Shown in pieces: positions 51,260 to 61,543 of a stretch of 64,000 nt of DNA (position 1 is the first letter of the stretch; each line of letters begins with the position of its first letter). Made by a program: the position numbers and the translations under genes. The DNA lies in the NCBI GenBank assembly GCA_016931895.1, contig JAFGDY010000315.1:57066-121065 (forward strand), in the 5' to 3' direction. Source of the DNA: Anaerolineae bacterium. GTDB lineage: Bacteria > Chloroflexota > Anaerolineae > 4572-78 > J111. The notes under the pieces were generated by a model. That model saw nothing but the letters and a program-made list of their open reading frames with translations. It made no database searches and was not told the DNA's origin.

Positions 51260-53170
51260 ATGTGTGGCATTGTCGGCGTTTGGCATCTCAATAAAGAACC
51301 GGTTCATCACCAACTATTACAACGGATGACGGATTGTATCAGGCATCGCGGCCCGGATGATGAAGGTCATTTGGTTGAAAATAATTTAGGGCTGGGCAGC
51401 CGGCGTTTGAGCATTATTGACCTTTCCCCGGCTGGCCACATGCCAATGCCCAATCAGGATGAAACGGTGTGGCTGGTCTACAATGGTGAAGTTTATAATT
51501 ACCAGGAGTTGGCCGGTCCGCTCTCGGCTAGAGGCTATCAATTTCATTCCAAAACGGATACCGAGGTAGTGCTGCACGCTTACGAAGCGTATGGCCCGGA
51601 TTGCCTGAACTATTTTAACGGCATGTGGGCCTTTGCCGTCTGGGATCGAAACCGCCGGCAGCTATTCTGCGCCATTGACCGCTTTGGCATTAAACCGTTT
51701 CATTACTACTTTGACGGCCAACGATTTGTTTTTGGCTCCGAGATAAAATCAATCCTGTTGCATCCCGGCGTGCCGAAGCAGGTTAGTCCCCAGGCCGTTT
51801 ACGATTACCTGGCCTTGACCCATATTAATTATAACGACCAGACTTTTTTTTCCGGTATTAAACGTTTGCCGCCGGCTCACTACTTAACGCTTGATGCGGC
51901 AGGAAATTTATCCGTCAAACGTTGGTGGGATTTAAATTTTGAAAGTAAACTTGACCTGACAAATAGGATCAAAACCATTGAGCGATTTGCCGAATTATTT
52001 CGTGATTCAGTCCGCTTGCGTTTGCGCAGCGATGTGCCGGTTGGCACTTGTTTGAGTGGCGGCCTGGATTCTTCCTCAATTGTGACCATAGCCAATGAAC
52101 TGATGTTTGGCGATAACGGCGGCATAGACCCAGAATTAGTTGGCCGGCAACAGAAAACGTTCAGCGCATGTTATGATGACGCTCGATTTGATGAACGTCC
52201 TTTTATTGAGACAATTTTGGCAAAAACCGGGGCCGAAGCAAATTACGTTTTCCCTAATGGGCGACAGCTTTTTGAGGTGGATATGCCTCACCTCATCTGG
52301 CATCAAGAGGAGCCTTTTGGCTCCACCAGTATTTACGCCCAATGGAACGTGATGCGCCGTACGGCTGAAAGAGGGGTCAAGGTTTTGCTCGACGGCCAGG
52401 GCGGCGATGAATTACTGGCGGGTTATACCAAATATCCTCCTTTTTTGTTGCAGGAATTGATTCGGAGAGGGCGGGCAGATTTATTTTTACGGGAATTCTA
52501 TGCTTTAAGAGCTATCCAAAAAATTGGTTTTTCAAGTTTACCTGCTGTTGCCTACCTAACTTTACCTCGTTGGCTTAGATCGCTGGTTTCAGATTTTGGT
52601 TGGTGGGCCAACCATCATGCTGTGGATGTCTTGCAAGACGACTTCAAGCAAGAATTTGAGCGCCATCGTCGTGTTTTGGCCGGCGAGTCTCAAGCCAAGT
52701 TTCAACAAAGCCTGGCCGGAAAGTCATATTCCGACATCACCGCTTTTGTTTTACCGGCTTTGTTACGTTATGAAGATCGTAATTCTATGGCTTTTTCTAT
52801 TGAGGCCCGGGTTCCTTTTCTTGATTATCGTTTGGTAGAATTTGTTTTTTCTTTGCCGCCGGATTATCGCCTTTATAACGGTTGGAGCAAATGGATTCTA
52901 CGCCAGGCAATGATGAAAATTTTACCGGAACAAGTGCGCTGGCGGCGGGATAAAATAGGCTTTGCCACGCCCCAAAGGCTGTGGTTACAAACCGCGCAGG
53001 CCGATATTCAAGAAGTTTTTTCAGATAATCGTCTGCGCAGTAGCCGATTTATCAAATCTCGCCAGGTTTTAGCCCGGTTAGATAATTATTTAGCCGCCCC
53101 GGCTATGGACCTGAGCGAGGTATGGCGTTGGCTCAATTTAGAACTGTGGATGCGCAGGTTTGAGCTTTAA
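51260..53170 (+). CDS. asnB: AsnB-like glutamine amidotransferase (first copy)
   Basis: A 636-residue asparagine-synthase-type enzyme. Mature N-terminal Cys2 follows Met (MCGIVGVW), and the glutaminase fold has RHRGPDDEG, VYNGEVYNY and ALD-type SKTDTEVVLHAYE. The synthetase half has the ATP loop SGGLDSSSIV (about 265-274). Glutamine ammonia would be passed to an acyl-adenylate. In polysaccharide loci such enzymes often amidate uronic acids rather than making asparagine, and here a second copy lies just downstream. It starts with ATG after a ribosome binding site that is poor. Confidence 0.88.
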   Translation: MCGIVGVWHLNKEPVHHQLLQRMTDCIRHRGPDDEGHLVENNLGLGSRRLSIIDLSPAGHMPMPNQDETVWLVYNGEVYNYQELAGPLSARGYQFHSKTDTEVVLHAYEAYGPDCLNYFNGMWAFAVWDRNRRQLFCAIDRFGIKPFHYYFDGQRFVFGSEIKSILLHPGVPKQVSPQAVYDYLALTHINYNDQTFFSGIKRLPPAHYLTLDAAGNLSVKRWWDLNFESKLDLTNRIKTIERFAELFRDSVRLRLRSDVPVGTCLSGGLDSSSIVTIANELMFGDNGGIDPELVGRQQKTFSACYDDARFDERPFIETILAKTGAEANYVFPNGRQLFEVDMPHLIWHQEEPFGSTSIYAQWNVMRRTAERGVKVLLDGQGGDELLAGYTKYPPFLLQELIRRGRADLFLREFYALRAIQKIGFSSLPAVAYLTLPRWLRSLVSDFGWWANHHAVDVLQDDFKQEFERHRRVLAGESQAKFQQSLAGKSYSDITAFVLPALLRYEDRNSMAFSIEARVPFLDYRLVEFVFSLPPDYRLYNGWSKWILRQAMMKILPEQVRWRRDKIGFATPQRLWLQTAQADIQEVFSDNRLRSSRFIKSRQVLARLDNYLAAPAMDLSEVWRWLNLELWMRRFEL

Positions 53171-53186
53171 CGCGGCGGAGCAGTTG

Positions 53187-54386
53187 ATGAATATTTTGGT
53201 TTTATCCTCTATCTATCCCAGGCCACATAATCCTAGCGATGGTATTTTTGTTCACCAGCAGGTTAAACATATTCAAAAAGTTGGTTGTCGGGTAACAGTT
53301 TTATCGGCTGTGCCTTGGTCACCCAAGTTTCTCCAGTTTAGGACAAAGTGGCGTAATTACGGCCTAACTCCCAAAGAAACTCATCTGGATGGGGTCCAGG
53401 TTCATTATCCTCGTTATTTACGTTTGCCAGGGGCCTGGTTTAGATCCGGGGCTGGAATGGCTCTCTATCGTAGTGCGGTTTTGCTGGCCTTGAACCTTCA
53501 CCGTCATTGCGCTTTTGATCTGATTCATAGTAATACTCTCTTGCCGGATGGTTTAGCTGGCGTCTATCTTGGTCGAAAGTTGAATTTACCTACGGTCTGT
53601 ACGATCCGAGGTAGCGATGCCATCACTTATCCCCGTGAAAATTATTTGAATTTATATTACTCAAAAGTAACCATTCGTCAGACCAGTCAAATTGTTACGG
53701 TTAGTCGGGCGCTTAAACGGGTTGTTGAAGATGTATTAGAACCACCCAGAAACATTCAAGTTGTTTATAATGGTGTTGATGTTGAAAAATTTCAATTGAC
53801 CGGTCAGAAGGTTATGCTGGATCGGCCTTATATTCTGTTTGTAGGTCGCGACATTCAGCGTAAGGGTTTACAAGATTTGATCAGGGCCTTTAGTCTTTTG
53901 ATGGATCAGATTGAACACAATTTGGTGATAATTGGCCCCGCTTTGCCGGAAGTCCGGCAACTCAATCCTGAATTAGTGGAGCAATTGGGCGGTAGGTTAA
54001 TGGTGTTGGGCCATCTTATGCCCGACGAAATCCCGGCTTACATACAAAACAGTGCATTTTTGATTTTGCCAAGTTATGCAGAGGGATTACCCAACGTTGT
54101 GCTTGAAGCTATGGCTTGCGCCAAAGCGGTTGTTGCCACTAAAATTATGGGCATCCCGGAAGCAGTGCTCAATGACGTGACCGGCTTATTGATCCATCCC
54201 GGTGATGTTACTGCCCTGGCTGAATCCATCCTGTCGTTGGCCAATAATCCCGCCCGTTGTGCGGAGATGGGAAAACTGGGTCGAGAAAAAGTGGTGAAAG
54301 AATTCTCCTGGGAATGTCACGCTACGAAAATGGTTTCTATCTATCAGGAAACAATAGCGCATGTGCGGACTGACCGGCTTTCTTGA
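53187..54386 (+). CDS. Glycosyltransferase family 4
   Basis: A 399-residue GT-B enzyme with an opening of NILVLSSIYPRPHNPSDG, VYNGVDVEKFQL, PYILFVGRDIQRKGLQDL and PSYAEGLPNVVLEAMACAKAVVA, all standard GT4 features. ATG 53187 is chosen with GCGGAGCAG upstream rather than an in-frame TTG at 53160 that overlaps the end of AsnB. Its last 26 bases overlap the second AsnB gene, an unusually deep overlap. Confidence 0.85.
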   Translation: MNILVLSSIYPRPHNPSDGIFVHQQVKHIQKVGCRVTVLSAVPWSPKFLQFRTKWRNYGLTPKETHLDGVQVHYPRYLRLPGAWFRSGAGMALYRSAVLLALNLHRHCAFDLIHSNTLLPDGLAGVYLGRKLNLPTVCTIRGSDAITYPRENYLNLYYSKVTIRQTSQIVTVSRALKRVVEDVLEPPRNIQVVYNGVDVEKFQLTGQKVMLDRPYILFVGRDIQRKGLQDLIRAFSLLMDQIEHNLVIIGPALPEVRQLNPELVEQLGGRLMVLGHLMPDEIPAYIQNSAFLILPSYAEGLPNVVLEAMACAKAVVATKIMGIPEAVLNDVTGLLIHPGDVTALAESILSLANNPARCAEMGKLGREKVVKEFSWECHATKMVSIYQETIAHVRTDRLS

Positions 54387-56325
54387 TTTATCGGGCCAAA
54401 CCGGCCCAACCGAATTGCGAACAAGGGTGGCGCAAATGACCCATACGCTGCATCATCGCGGCCCTGACAATGGTGATGTGTGGGTGGATGTTGTGGCGGG
54501 CCTGGCCTTGGGCCACCGCCGGTTGGCCATTATTGACCTCTCCCCGGAAGGTCGCCAGCCGATGCATTCGGCTGATGGCCGTTATGTGATTGTTTTCAAC
54601 GGTGAGATTTACAATTTTGAGTTGTTACGCCCAGAATTGGTACAGCGGGGGCACTCTTTTCGCGGACACTCAGACACGGAAGTGATGTTGGCCGCTATCA
54701 GCGAGTGGGGGTTGCCCGCAGCCGTCAAAAAGTTTATTGGCATGTTTGCCTTTGTTTTGTGGGACCGCCAGGAACGAACTTTGTCCCTGGTGCGGGACCG
54801 GCTGGGCATCAAACCACTCTACTACGGCTGGGTGGGTCAAACGTTTTTGTTTGGTTCTGAATTGAAGGCTTTATGCGCCCACCCTCATTTCACTGGCCAG
54901 GTCAACCGAGATGTGTTGGCCCTTTATTTGCGGCATGGGTATGTGCCCACACCTTATTCTATTTATCAGGGAATCGGTAAACTCCCGGCTGGCACAATCC
55001 TGACCGTGCGGGCCGCAGAGCCAACCGCCCCCCTTACCCCTGTTTCTTATTGGTCTCTTAAAGAAGTGGCGGAGCGTAGCCTTACCCGCCCTTTTGAGGG
55101 GTCTACAGATGAGGCGGCAATGCGCCTGGACACTTTATTGCGCGACGCCGTCAAACTTCGTATGGTCGCGGATGTACCGTTAGGTACGTTTTTGTCGGGT
55201 GGGCTTGATTCTTCTACAGTTGTGGCTTTGATGCAGGCCCAAAGCGAACGGCCGGTAAAAACTTTTACCATCGGTTTTTACGAGGCCGGCTACAATGAAG
55301 CCGAAAATGCTAGGGCGGTAGCCCAACATCTGGGTACTGAACATACCGAACTCTATTTAACCCCGGACCAGGCTTTAGGCGTGATCCCTCGTTTGCCCAC
55401 GCTTTATGATGAACCTTTTGCTGATGCTTCCCAAATTCCCACTTTTTTGGTTTCTGAACTGACCCGGCAATATGTGACGGTCAGTTTATCCGGCGATGGC
55501 GGCGATGAACTTTTTGCCGGATATAAGTGGTATTTTCGTGGGGAGAACAACTGGCGCAGGCTTAGCCGCATCCCTTCTACCCTAAAAAGGGTAGCGGCAA
55601 AATCGCTAACCACCTTGTCTCCTGATACGTGGGAAATTTTGTTCAGGCAAATGGCGCCAGTATTGCTGCACAAGATTAAATCACGCAATCTCAATGAAGA
55701 GAAACCCTATCATTTGGCTGAAGTTCTGCAAATTGAACAACCTGAATTGTTTTATGCCTGGTTAATCTCTCATTGGAAACATCCGGCTGTCCTGCTTTCA
55801 GGAGCGCAAGAACCGCTAACTGTGCTGACTGACCGTTCTCGTTGGGCGAATTTACCCGATTTTATGCACCGGATGATGTACCTGGATACCGCGCTCAATT
55901 TACCGGACGCCATGCTGACCAAAGTTGACCGGGCCAGTATGGGGGTTAGTCTTGAAGTGCGCGTGCCGTTACTGGACCATCGGGTGGTAGAATTTGCCTG
56001 GCGGTTGCCCCTGTCTATGAAGGTAAAAAATGGTCAGAGCAAGTGGCTTTTACGCCGGATTTTAAATGATTATGTGCCGGCGGAATTGATTGAGCGCCCC
56101 AAACAAGGTTTCAGCGTGCCCATTGCGGCCTGGCTGCGCGGCCCGTTGCGAGATTGGGCCGAGGCGCTTCTGGCTGAACGGCGATTACGAGAAGAGGGAT
56201 ACTTTCAGCCACACTTGATCCGGCAAAAATGGTCGGAGCATCTTTCAGGCAAATATAATTGGTATTATTATCTATGGGATGTATTGATGTTCCAGGCCTG
56301 GCTGGACGAATGGGGCAGCGGCTGA
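54361..56325 (+). CDS. asnB: AsnB-like glutamine amidotransferase (second copy)
   Basis: A 654-residue asparagine-synthase-type enzyme: MCGLTGFLD (Cys2), HHRGPDNGD, VFNGEIYNFELL, GTFLSGGLDSSTVV (ATP loop, about 275-288), and DGGDELFAGYKW and EVRVPLLDHRVVEFA in the synthetase domain. It differs clearly in sequence from the copy at 51260, so it is not a recent duplicate and may have a different acceptor. It overlaps the glycosyltransferase gene by 26 bases. The pair suggests two different carboxylates are amidated during assembly of this glycan (inference). Confidence 0.88.
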   Translation: MCGLTGFLDLSGQTGPTELRTRVAQMTHTLHHRGPDNGDVWVDVVAGLALGHRRLAIIDLSPEGRQPMHSADGRYVIVFNGEIYNFELLRPELVQRGHSFRGHSDTEVMLAAISEWGLPAAVKKFIGMFAFVLWDRQERTLSLVRDRLGIKPLYYGWVGQTFLFGSELKALCAHPHFTGQVNRDVLALYLRHGYVPTPYSIYQGIGKLPAGTILTVRAAEPTAPLTPVSYWSLKEVAERSLTRPFEGSTDEAAMRLDTLLRDAVKLRMVADVPLGTFLSGGLDSSTVVALMQAQSERPVKTFTIGFYEAGYNEAENARAVAQHLGTEHTELYLTPDQALGVIPRLPTLYDEPFADASQIPTFLVSELTRQYVTVSLSGDGGDELFAGYKWYFRGENNWRRLSRIPSTLKRVAAKSLTTLSPDTWEILFRQMAPVLLHKIKSRNLNEEKPYHLAEVLQIEQPELFYAWLISHWKHPAVLLSGAQEPLTVLTDRSRWANLPDFMHRMMYLDTALNLPDAMLTKVDRASMGVSLEVRVPLLDHRVVEFAWRLPLSMKVKNGQSKWLLRRILNDYVPAELIERPKQGFSVPIAAWLRGPLRDWAEALLAERRLREEGYFQPHLIRQKWSEHLSGKYNWYYYLWDVLMFQAWLDEWGSG

Positions 56326-56374
56326 AAAACCCCTCGTTATCTCAAGCCTGTCTATCCAAACTACGGTATAACTG

Positions 56375-57496
56375 ATGAGTCGCACTAAAAAAGTAGTCAT
56401 TCTCACCTCCATTCACCCTCCCTTTGATGTCCGAATTTATCAACACCAGGCCAGAACTTTGGCCGATGAGGGGTATGAAGTAAGCCTGATGGGCACCAAT
56501 ATTCACGCTCATAAAACTTCCGAGGGAATTTTTGTTACTGGTGTCCCCCAACCCAAGGGGAAATTGGGCCGGTTGTTCAATTGGTTGGAATTTTTCAAGA
56601 TTGCGTTGGCTCAGAAGGCAGATGTCTATCATTTTCACGATCCTGATCTTTTGCTTGTGGGTCTATTCCTACAATTGTTTAGCCGAAGGCCCGTTGTTTA
56701 TGATTGCCACGAAGCCTATTGGGAAGTTATCCAAGAGCGGGAATGGGTCCCAAAGTTGTTACGGCCCCTGGCGGGTTTTATGTATAACCTCCTGGAGTAT
56801 TTGGTTACCAGGTTTTTAGCCGCGGTGGTTATCGCCAGCCCAGGCCAGCAAATTCATCTTCCTGACGCTATATTGATCAGAAACCTTCCAAGGTTGGAAA
56901 ACTTTGCCTTACCAAAACAAGCCAACAGAAATCCCACCCAGCTTATCTACCTTGGTCTGCTGGCGCATGAACGCGGCATAGAGGATTTGATCGAAGCCTG
57001 CCGGTTACTGCTCAAAGAGAGAGATGTAAAAATTTTCCTGGTTGGCGGCGTTGCCGATAAAAAAACCGGCTCGGCCATTGACCAACTCATCCCGGCTTAT
57101 GGTCTGGACGAGTCCATAAAGTATTTGGGCGTAGTCACTTATTCTGAGGGCGTTGAGTTGTTAACCCAATCGTCAATAGGGCTTATTCCCTTTAGAGCGA
57201 CCCCGGCTCTTTGCCGGGCAATTCCGGTAAAGATGTTTGAATATATGGCCTGTGGCCTACCCATTGTGGCTACCGATTTGCCTCTCACTGCGGCTGTGGT
57301 CAAGGAAGTTAATTGCGGGCTGATTGTGCCGCCTGCCAATCCTTGTTTGATTGCCGAAGCCATTGCCTACTTGCTCGATCACCCCCAGGAAGCGCGTAAA
57401 ATGGGCGAAAATGGACGGCAAGCGGTGTTGGAAAGGTATAACTGGGAGAGTGAGGCTAAAAAACTACTAGATCTTTACGCTTTTTTATTAACGTGA
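56375..57496 (+). CDS. Glycosyltransferase family 4
   Basis: A 373-residue GT-B enzyme: VVILTSIHPPFDVRIYQHQARTL at the N-terminus, then VYDCHEAYWEV, PTQLIYLGLLAHERGI and KMFEYMACGLPIVATDL in the donor domain. The N-terminal motif resembles capsule GT4 enzymes. It starts 49 bases after the second AsnB and ends one base before the next GT2 gene. Confidence 0.8.
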   Translation: MSRTKKVVILTSIHPPFDVRIYQHQARTLADEGYEVSLMGTNIHAHKTSEGIFVTGVPQPKGKLGRLFNWLEFFKIALAQKADVYHFHDPDLLLVGLFLQLFSRRPVVYDCHEAYWEVIQEREWVPKLLRPLAGFMYNLLEYLVTRFLAAVVIASPGQQIHLPDAILIRNLPRLENFALPKQANRNPTQLIYLGLLAHERGIEDLIEACRLLLKERDVKIFLVGGVADKKTGSAIDQLIPAYGLDESIKYLGVVTYSEGVELLTQSSIGLIPFRATPALCRAIPVKMFEYMACGLPIVATDLPLTAAVVKEVNCGLIVPPANPCLIAEAIAYLLDHPQEARKMGENGRQAVLERYNWESEAKKLLDLYAFLLT

Positions 57497-57497
57497 A

Positions 57498-58523
57498 ATG
57501 GGTATGAATGATCAAACACCTTTTGTTTCCCTGATAGTCCCTATGCGGAATGAGGCTGCTCACATCCGGCGCTGTTTGGATAGTATCCTTAGCCAGGATT
57601 ATCCCCTGGCTTGCCTGGAAGTGTTGGTGATTGATGGACAATCCACGGACAACGCCGGCATGATTGTGGCTGATTATGCCGCCAAATACCCTCACCTGCG
57701 CTTATTACAGAATCCAAAAAAAATTATTCCGGCGGCCTGGAATATCGGCATCCGGCATGCGCAGGGACAAATTGTGGGGATGGTGAACGCGCACAGTATG
57801 TTGGCCCCTGATTACGTTAAAGAATGTGTGGCTGCCTTGCGCCGTAGCGGCGCAGCCGGAGTGGGCGGGGTTATGCATCCGGTTGGCCAGGGTTATGTGA
57901 GCCAGGCGATTGCGTTGGCTTTGGGCCATCCATTCAGCGCCGGTGATGCGCGTTACCGCTACTCCCGGCAGGAAGCTTTTGTGGATACGGTGCCTCTGGG
58001 GGTGTATTGGCGTAAGATTTTTGAGCGGGCGGGTTTTTTTGACGAAGCCATGGTGCGCAATGAAGATTTTGAATTCAACTACCGCGTGCGACAATCAGGC
58101 GGGAAATTGTTTCTATCGCCGGCCATCCGTTTTTATTACATTCCGCGTTCTTCTTTGCGGGCCTTGTGGCGCCAATATTTCCAGAACGGCCGCTGGAAAG
58201 TGGTCACCGTGCAAAAACACCCCGCTTCTCTGCGCTGGCGACAAACAATACCGCCTCTTTTTGTCGGCCTTCTTTTTGGCAGCTTGCTGCTGACCGTTTT
58301 TTGGCCCATTGTTTTTTGGCTGTTTATATTTGGGCTGGGTTGTTATTTGTTGACCAACCTGGTGGTGAGCATCATCCTTTCTGCGCAAAACGGTTGGCGT
58401 TATTGGCCCATTTTACCCCTTGTTTTTGCCGTTATCCATTTTGCCTGGGGTTTAGGCTTTTGGTATGGAGTGGTAACAATTCCTATCAGGTTCAGGCTGG
58501 ATAACGCCATTCAAAACCGGTGA
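57498..58523 (+). CDS. Glycosyltransferase family 2 with C-terminal membrane segments
   Basis: A 341-residue GT2 enzyme. GT-A domain: FVSLIVPMRNEAAHIRRCLDSIL, VIDGQSTDNAGMI, NIGIRHAQGQIVGMVNAHS and VRNEDFEFNYRVRQ (ED catalytic pair). The last 80 residues form three hydrophobic segments, as in succinoglycan-type and membrane GT2 enzymes. The DxD element is replaced by NAH (VNAHSML). It may act at the membrane on lipid-linked intermediates. ATG at 57498 (a second at 57504). Confidence 0.8.
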   Translation: MGMNDQTPFVSLIVPMRNEAAHIRRCLDSILSQDYPLACLEVLVIDGQSTDNAGMIVADYAAKYPHLRLLQNPKKIIPAAWNIGIRHAQGQIVGMVNAHSMLAPDYVKECVAALRRSGAAGVGGVMHPVGQGYVSQAIALALGHPFSAGDARYRYSRQEAFVDTVPLGVYWRKIFERAGFFDEAMVRNEDFEFNYRVRQSGGKLFLSPAIRFYYIPRSSLRALWRQYFQNGRWKVVTVQKHPASLRWRQTIPPLFVGLLFGSLLLTVFWPIVFWLFIFGLGCYLLTNLVVSIILSAQNGWRYWPILPLVFAVIHFAWGLGFWYGVVTIPIRFRLDNAIQNR

Positions 58524-58527
58524 GGTG

Positions 58528-60000
58528 ATGATGAATTTTTTTATACCCCAAAACAGGCTCACCTATCGTTATTTTGCCCAATTTGTAATTTGGAGTTTAC
58601 TCTCTGTGGTTTCTTTTTCTATGGCTTTGGTAGCGCATGTTTATATTGGCCATTTTTCTCGATACCTGGCTGATGATTTCTGCTTGACCGGCAATGTGCA
58701 ATCTATGGGTGTGCTTGGGGCTGTTAAGGCCTTGTACATATCCTGGACCGGAACGCCTTCCTCACTAATTGCCTTCAGCGTGGCCGGATTGTTTGGCCCC
58801 AACCTTCCTTCTGTTTTACCTGCCCTGGCCCTGCTTCTCTGGTTAGTTGGACTTACCTGGACTGTCCGCCAATTTTTTCAAGGGAATCGCTTATATCCGG
58901 CCGTAACTGCCTTGATTTTTGCCGAGCTTATCATCTATGCCACCCTGGATAGCGCGCCGAATGTGATCCAATCATTTTATTGGCAAACCGGCATGCTCAA
59001 ATATCTGCCCAGCCCCATTCTTTTGTCTATCTATGTGGGCTTTATTGCTTATAGCCTAAAGCGGATCGGCCGTCATTCAGTTGCTCTCCCGTGGTTGGTA
59101 GTTATTAGCGCAGGGTTCACCTTTATGGCCGGGGGATTTTCTGAAACTTATGTCGCTTTACAAACAGGGATGTTACTATTGGCAGTGGTAATATGTTTAA
59201 TTGGCGTTCCCACTGCTGCCAAACGTATTGCCTTGCCCTTACTCATCGCCGGTTTAATAGGCTCTGTTTTGGCTTTAGTTGTCGTAGTTATTGCGCCGGG
59301 TAATCAGGTTCGACAATCTCACGTGGGTTCTCCTACTAACAATGCCTATTCACTTATTGCATTGTCCCTTTTGTATACTTTCCAATTTATAAAAGAATCT
59401 CTCTTGCGTTCGCCATTGACAGTAATGGTTTCATTCTTGTTCCCTTTGTTGTTTTCATTCCAGTGGCATTCCTGGCCTCTGGTCCTCAACTATAAAAAAA
59501 TATTCTGGCTATTTGGCCTATCCTGTGTCGTTGGATACCTCCTGGTCATGTTCTGTGTTGCGCCGTCGGTATATGCTATCGCTTCTCCCCTGGTGCCGCG
59601 GGCAGGCGTGATTCCTCAATTCCTCCTTATTTGTTTTATGGTGGGGTGGGGTTATTTTGCCGGCCTTCTCCTCAAACAGTCCCTGCCGTTATCCTGGAAA
59701 AAAGCATCGCCGTGTTGGACTATTTTTGCTTCAGCCTTCTTGATTGTTTTTTTAGTAGTGGGACCGGTTGCTTCTACCAAACGCACTTTTTCTTTAGCCC
59801 CCATGGCCAAAATGTATGCTTCAATATGGGATGAGCGGGACGCGGGAATAAAGTCCGCTAAAGCCCAGGGCCACATGAATTTGGCCGTACCGGCTTTGCC
59901 CCCCATAGGCGGCATTGAAGATCTTGGTTCAGATCCAAACTATTGGCTCAATAATTGTGTGGCCAAATATTACGGTATTTATTCAATTGTGGCTCAATAA
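58528..60000 (+). CDS. Polytopic membrane protein, DUF6056-like
   Basis: A 490-residue protein with about twelve membrane segments. After the first one comes SRYLADDFCLTG, and then ISWTGTPSSLIAFS, the motif that in DUF6056 and other GT-C-like membrane proteins holds the conserved acidic residue (ADDF). By topology it could transfer or polymerise lipid-linked units, and the locus has no clear Wzy otherwise. That role is an inference. Three start codons lie in a row (GTG 58525, ATG 58528, ATG 58531). Confidence 0.55.
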   Translation: MMNFFIPQNRLTYRYFAQFVIWSLLSVVSFSMALVAHVYIGHFSRYLADDFCLTGNVQSMGVLGAVKALYISWTGTPSSLIAFSVAGLFGPNLPSVLPALALLLWLVGLTWTVRQFFQGNRLYPAVTALIFAELIIYATLDSAPNVIQSFYWQTGMLKYLPSPILLSIYVGFIAYSLKRIGRHSVALPWLVVISAGFTFMAGGFSETYVALQTGMLLLAVVICLIGVPTAAKRIALPLLIAGLIGSVLALVVVVIAPGNQVRQSHVGSPTNNAYSLIALSLLYTFQFIKESLLRSPLTVMVSFLFPLLFSFQWHSWPLVLNYKKIFWLFGLSCVVGYLLVMFCVAPSVYAIASPLVPRAGVIPQFLLICFMVGWGYFAGLLLKQSLPLSWKKASPCWTIFASAFLIVFLVVGPVASTKRTFSLAPMAKMYASIWDERDAGIKSAKAQGHMNLAVPALPPIGGIEDLGSDPNYWLNNCVAKYYGIYSIVAQ

Positions 60001-60091
60001 GTGAGAATTTCACCAGAATACTATTTGCTGCAAACTCTGATTAACAGTACAATAGCAGCCGGTTGATAGTGATTAACTGAGGTACTCCCCC

Positions 60092-61543
60092 GTGTACATC
60101 TCTAGGTCGAATGCCCAGCAGTCTCTTGCCCAACCGCGCCGCCAGATTCTATCGGTCCAGTTGGCCGAACACAAAACTATTTTGGCAGCGGTAGACGGCA
60201 TTTTGGTTTTTATGGCGTTGTTGCTCGGTTTATGGTTAGGGGCGCAGCGGTCCGGTTGGGTATTCTCGTTTAAATTAGTTTTGGCTTATAGCCCCTGGTT
60301 TGTGGGCCTTATGGCGCTGTATTTTGTTTTTGCTTCGGCCAACGATGCTTATCGCCCCCGGGTGACCTCTGATACAGTAGCTTCTACCATTGCCTTGATA
60401 AAAACAGTTTTAGGGGTATTCATTTTATATCTATTGGTTTATGCCCTGATTCCCTATCCTTATTCTTTGCCCCGCCACTTCATTGGCTTTTTTGCCGTTA
60501 TCTCCCCCTTTTTACTTTTAGGGTGGCGACATTTATATCGGTTAGCCTTTGCTATGCCGGTTTTTCAGCGCAAGGCCATTATTGTTGGCGCCGGCTGGGC
60601 CGGCCAGACAATTGCCAGGACCCTAAAGGATTTTGCCCCTGCCCATTTTGAAGTGGTAGGCTTTGTTGATGACGACCCGGCCAAACGGCAGCAAACTTTT
60701 GAAAATGTGCCGGTCACCGGCACTACGGCTGACCTGATGGACTTGGCGCAAACAGCACGAGTCACCGATATAATCTTGGCCATTACCCAGAGCTTGCAGG
60801 GCGAGGTCTTGGCCAGTTTATTGGCCTGCTACGAGCAAGGGCTGCGGGTGACCACTATGGCCGATCTGTATGAGCACTTAACCGATCGGGTTCCGGTTGA
60901 GCATATCGGCGACAATTGGTTTGTGGCTTTGCCCTTAAATGGTCAAGGCCAGAATCTTTCTTACCGTATTATCAAACGCGGCCTGGATATATGTGTGGCC
61001 TTGCTTGGGTTAGTTTTGTTTGCTTTGCTTCTGCCCTTTTTGGCCCTTGTCATCCGCCTTGATTCTTCCGGCCCAATTTTTTATCGTCAAAAAAGGATAG
61101 GCCGGGGGGGGCGGGAGTTTAAACTCATCAAATTGCGCTCCATGGTTGTTGATGCTGAGGAGGATGGTCAAGTAAGGTGGGCTGAAAAATATGATACGCG
61201 GGTGACCAGAGCCGGTTTGTTTTTGCGACGTACTCGCCTGGATGAGACCCCTCAACTTGTGAATGTGCTGCGGGGGGAGATGAGCTTGGTTGGCCCCAGG
61301 CCGGAGCGCCCAGAATTTGTAGATAAACTACAAAATGAAATTCCTTTTTACCGCACTCGCCTTACTGTAAAACCGGGCCTCACCGGCTGGGCCCAAGTTT
61401 ATTATGATTATGGCCGTTCGGCCAAGGATGCCCTGGAAAAACTAAGATACGATCTTTATTACATCAAACATCAATCTATTCAATTAGACCTGGTTATTTT
61501 GTTAAAAACAATAAGCACGATCTTATTGCTAAAAGGGACGTGA
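60092..61543 (+). CDS. Polyprenyl-phosphate sugar-1-phosphate transferase (WbaP/WcaJ-like)
   Basis: A 483-residue initiating enzyme of polysaccharide synthesis. About five N-terminal membrane segments (residues 20-150) are followed by a nucleotide-binding-like domain (KAIIVGAGWAGQTIA, about 155-280), and then the catalytic PGT part: RGLDICVALLGL, FYRQKRIGRGGREFKLIKLR, DETPQLVNVLRGEMSLVGPR and TGWAQVYY. The DE pair (DETPQ) is the catalytic dyad of the family. It loads the first sugar phosphate onto the polyprenyl carrier. Starts with GTG and GAGGT 9 bases upstream. Confidence 0.88.
   Translation: MYISRSNAQQSLAQPRRQILSVQLAEHKTILAAVDGILVFMALLLGLWLGAQRSGWVFSFKLVLAYSPWFVGLMALYFVFASANDAYRPRVTSDTVASTIALIKTVLGVFILYLLVYALIPYPYSLPRHFIGFFAVISPFLLLGWRHLYRLAFAMPVFQRKAIIVGAGWAGQTIARTLKDFAPAHFEVVGFVDDDPAKRQQTFENVPVTGTTADLMDLAQTARVTDIILAITQSLQGEVLASLLACYEQGLRVTTMADLYEHLTDRVPVEHIGDNWFVALPLNGQGQNLSYRIIKRGLDICVALLGLVLFALLLPFLALVIRLDSSGPIFYRQKRIGRGGREFKLIKLRSMVVDAEEDGQVRWAEKYDTRVTRAGLFLRRTRLDETPQLVNVLRGEMSLVGPRPERPEFVDKLQNEIPFYRTRLTVKPGLTGWAQVYYDYGRSAKDALEKLRYDLYYIKHQSIQLDLVILLKTISTILLLKGT

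Noticed and set aside
54361..56325. Second AsnB as a recent duplication of the first
   Set aside because: The two sequences differ widely and align only at family motifs.
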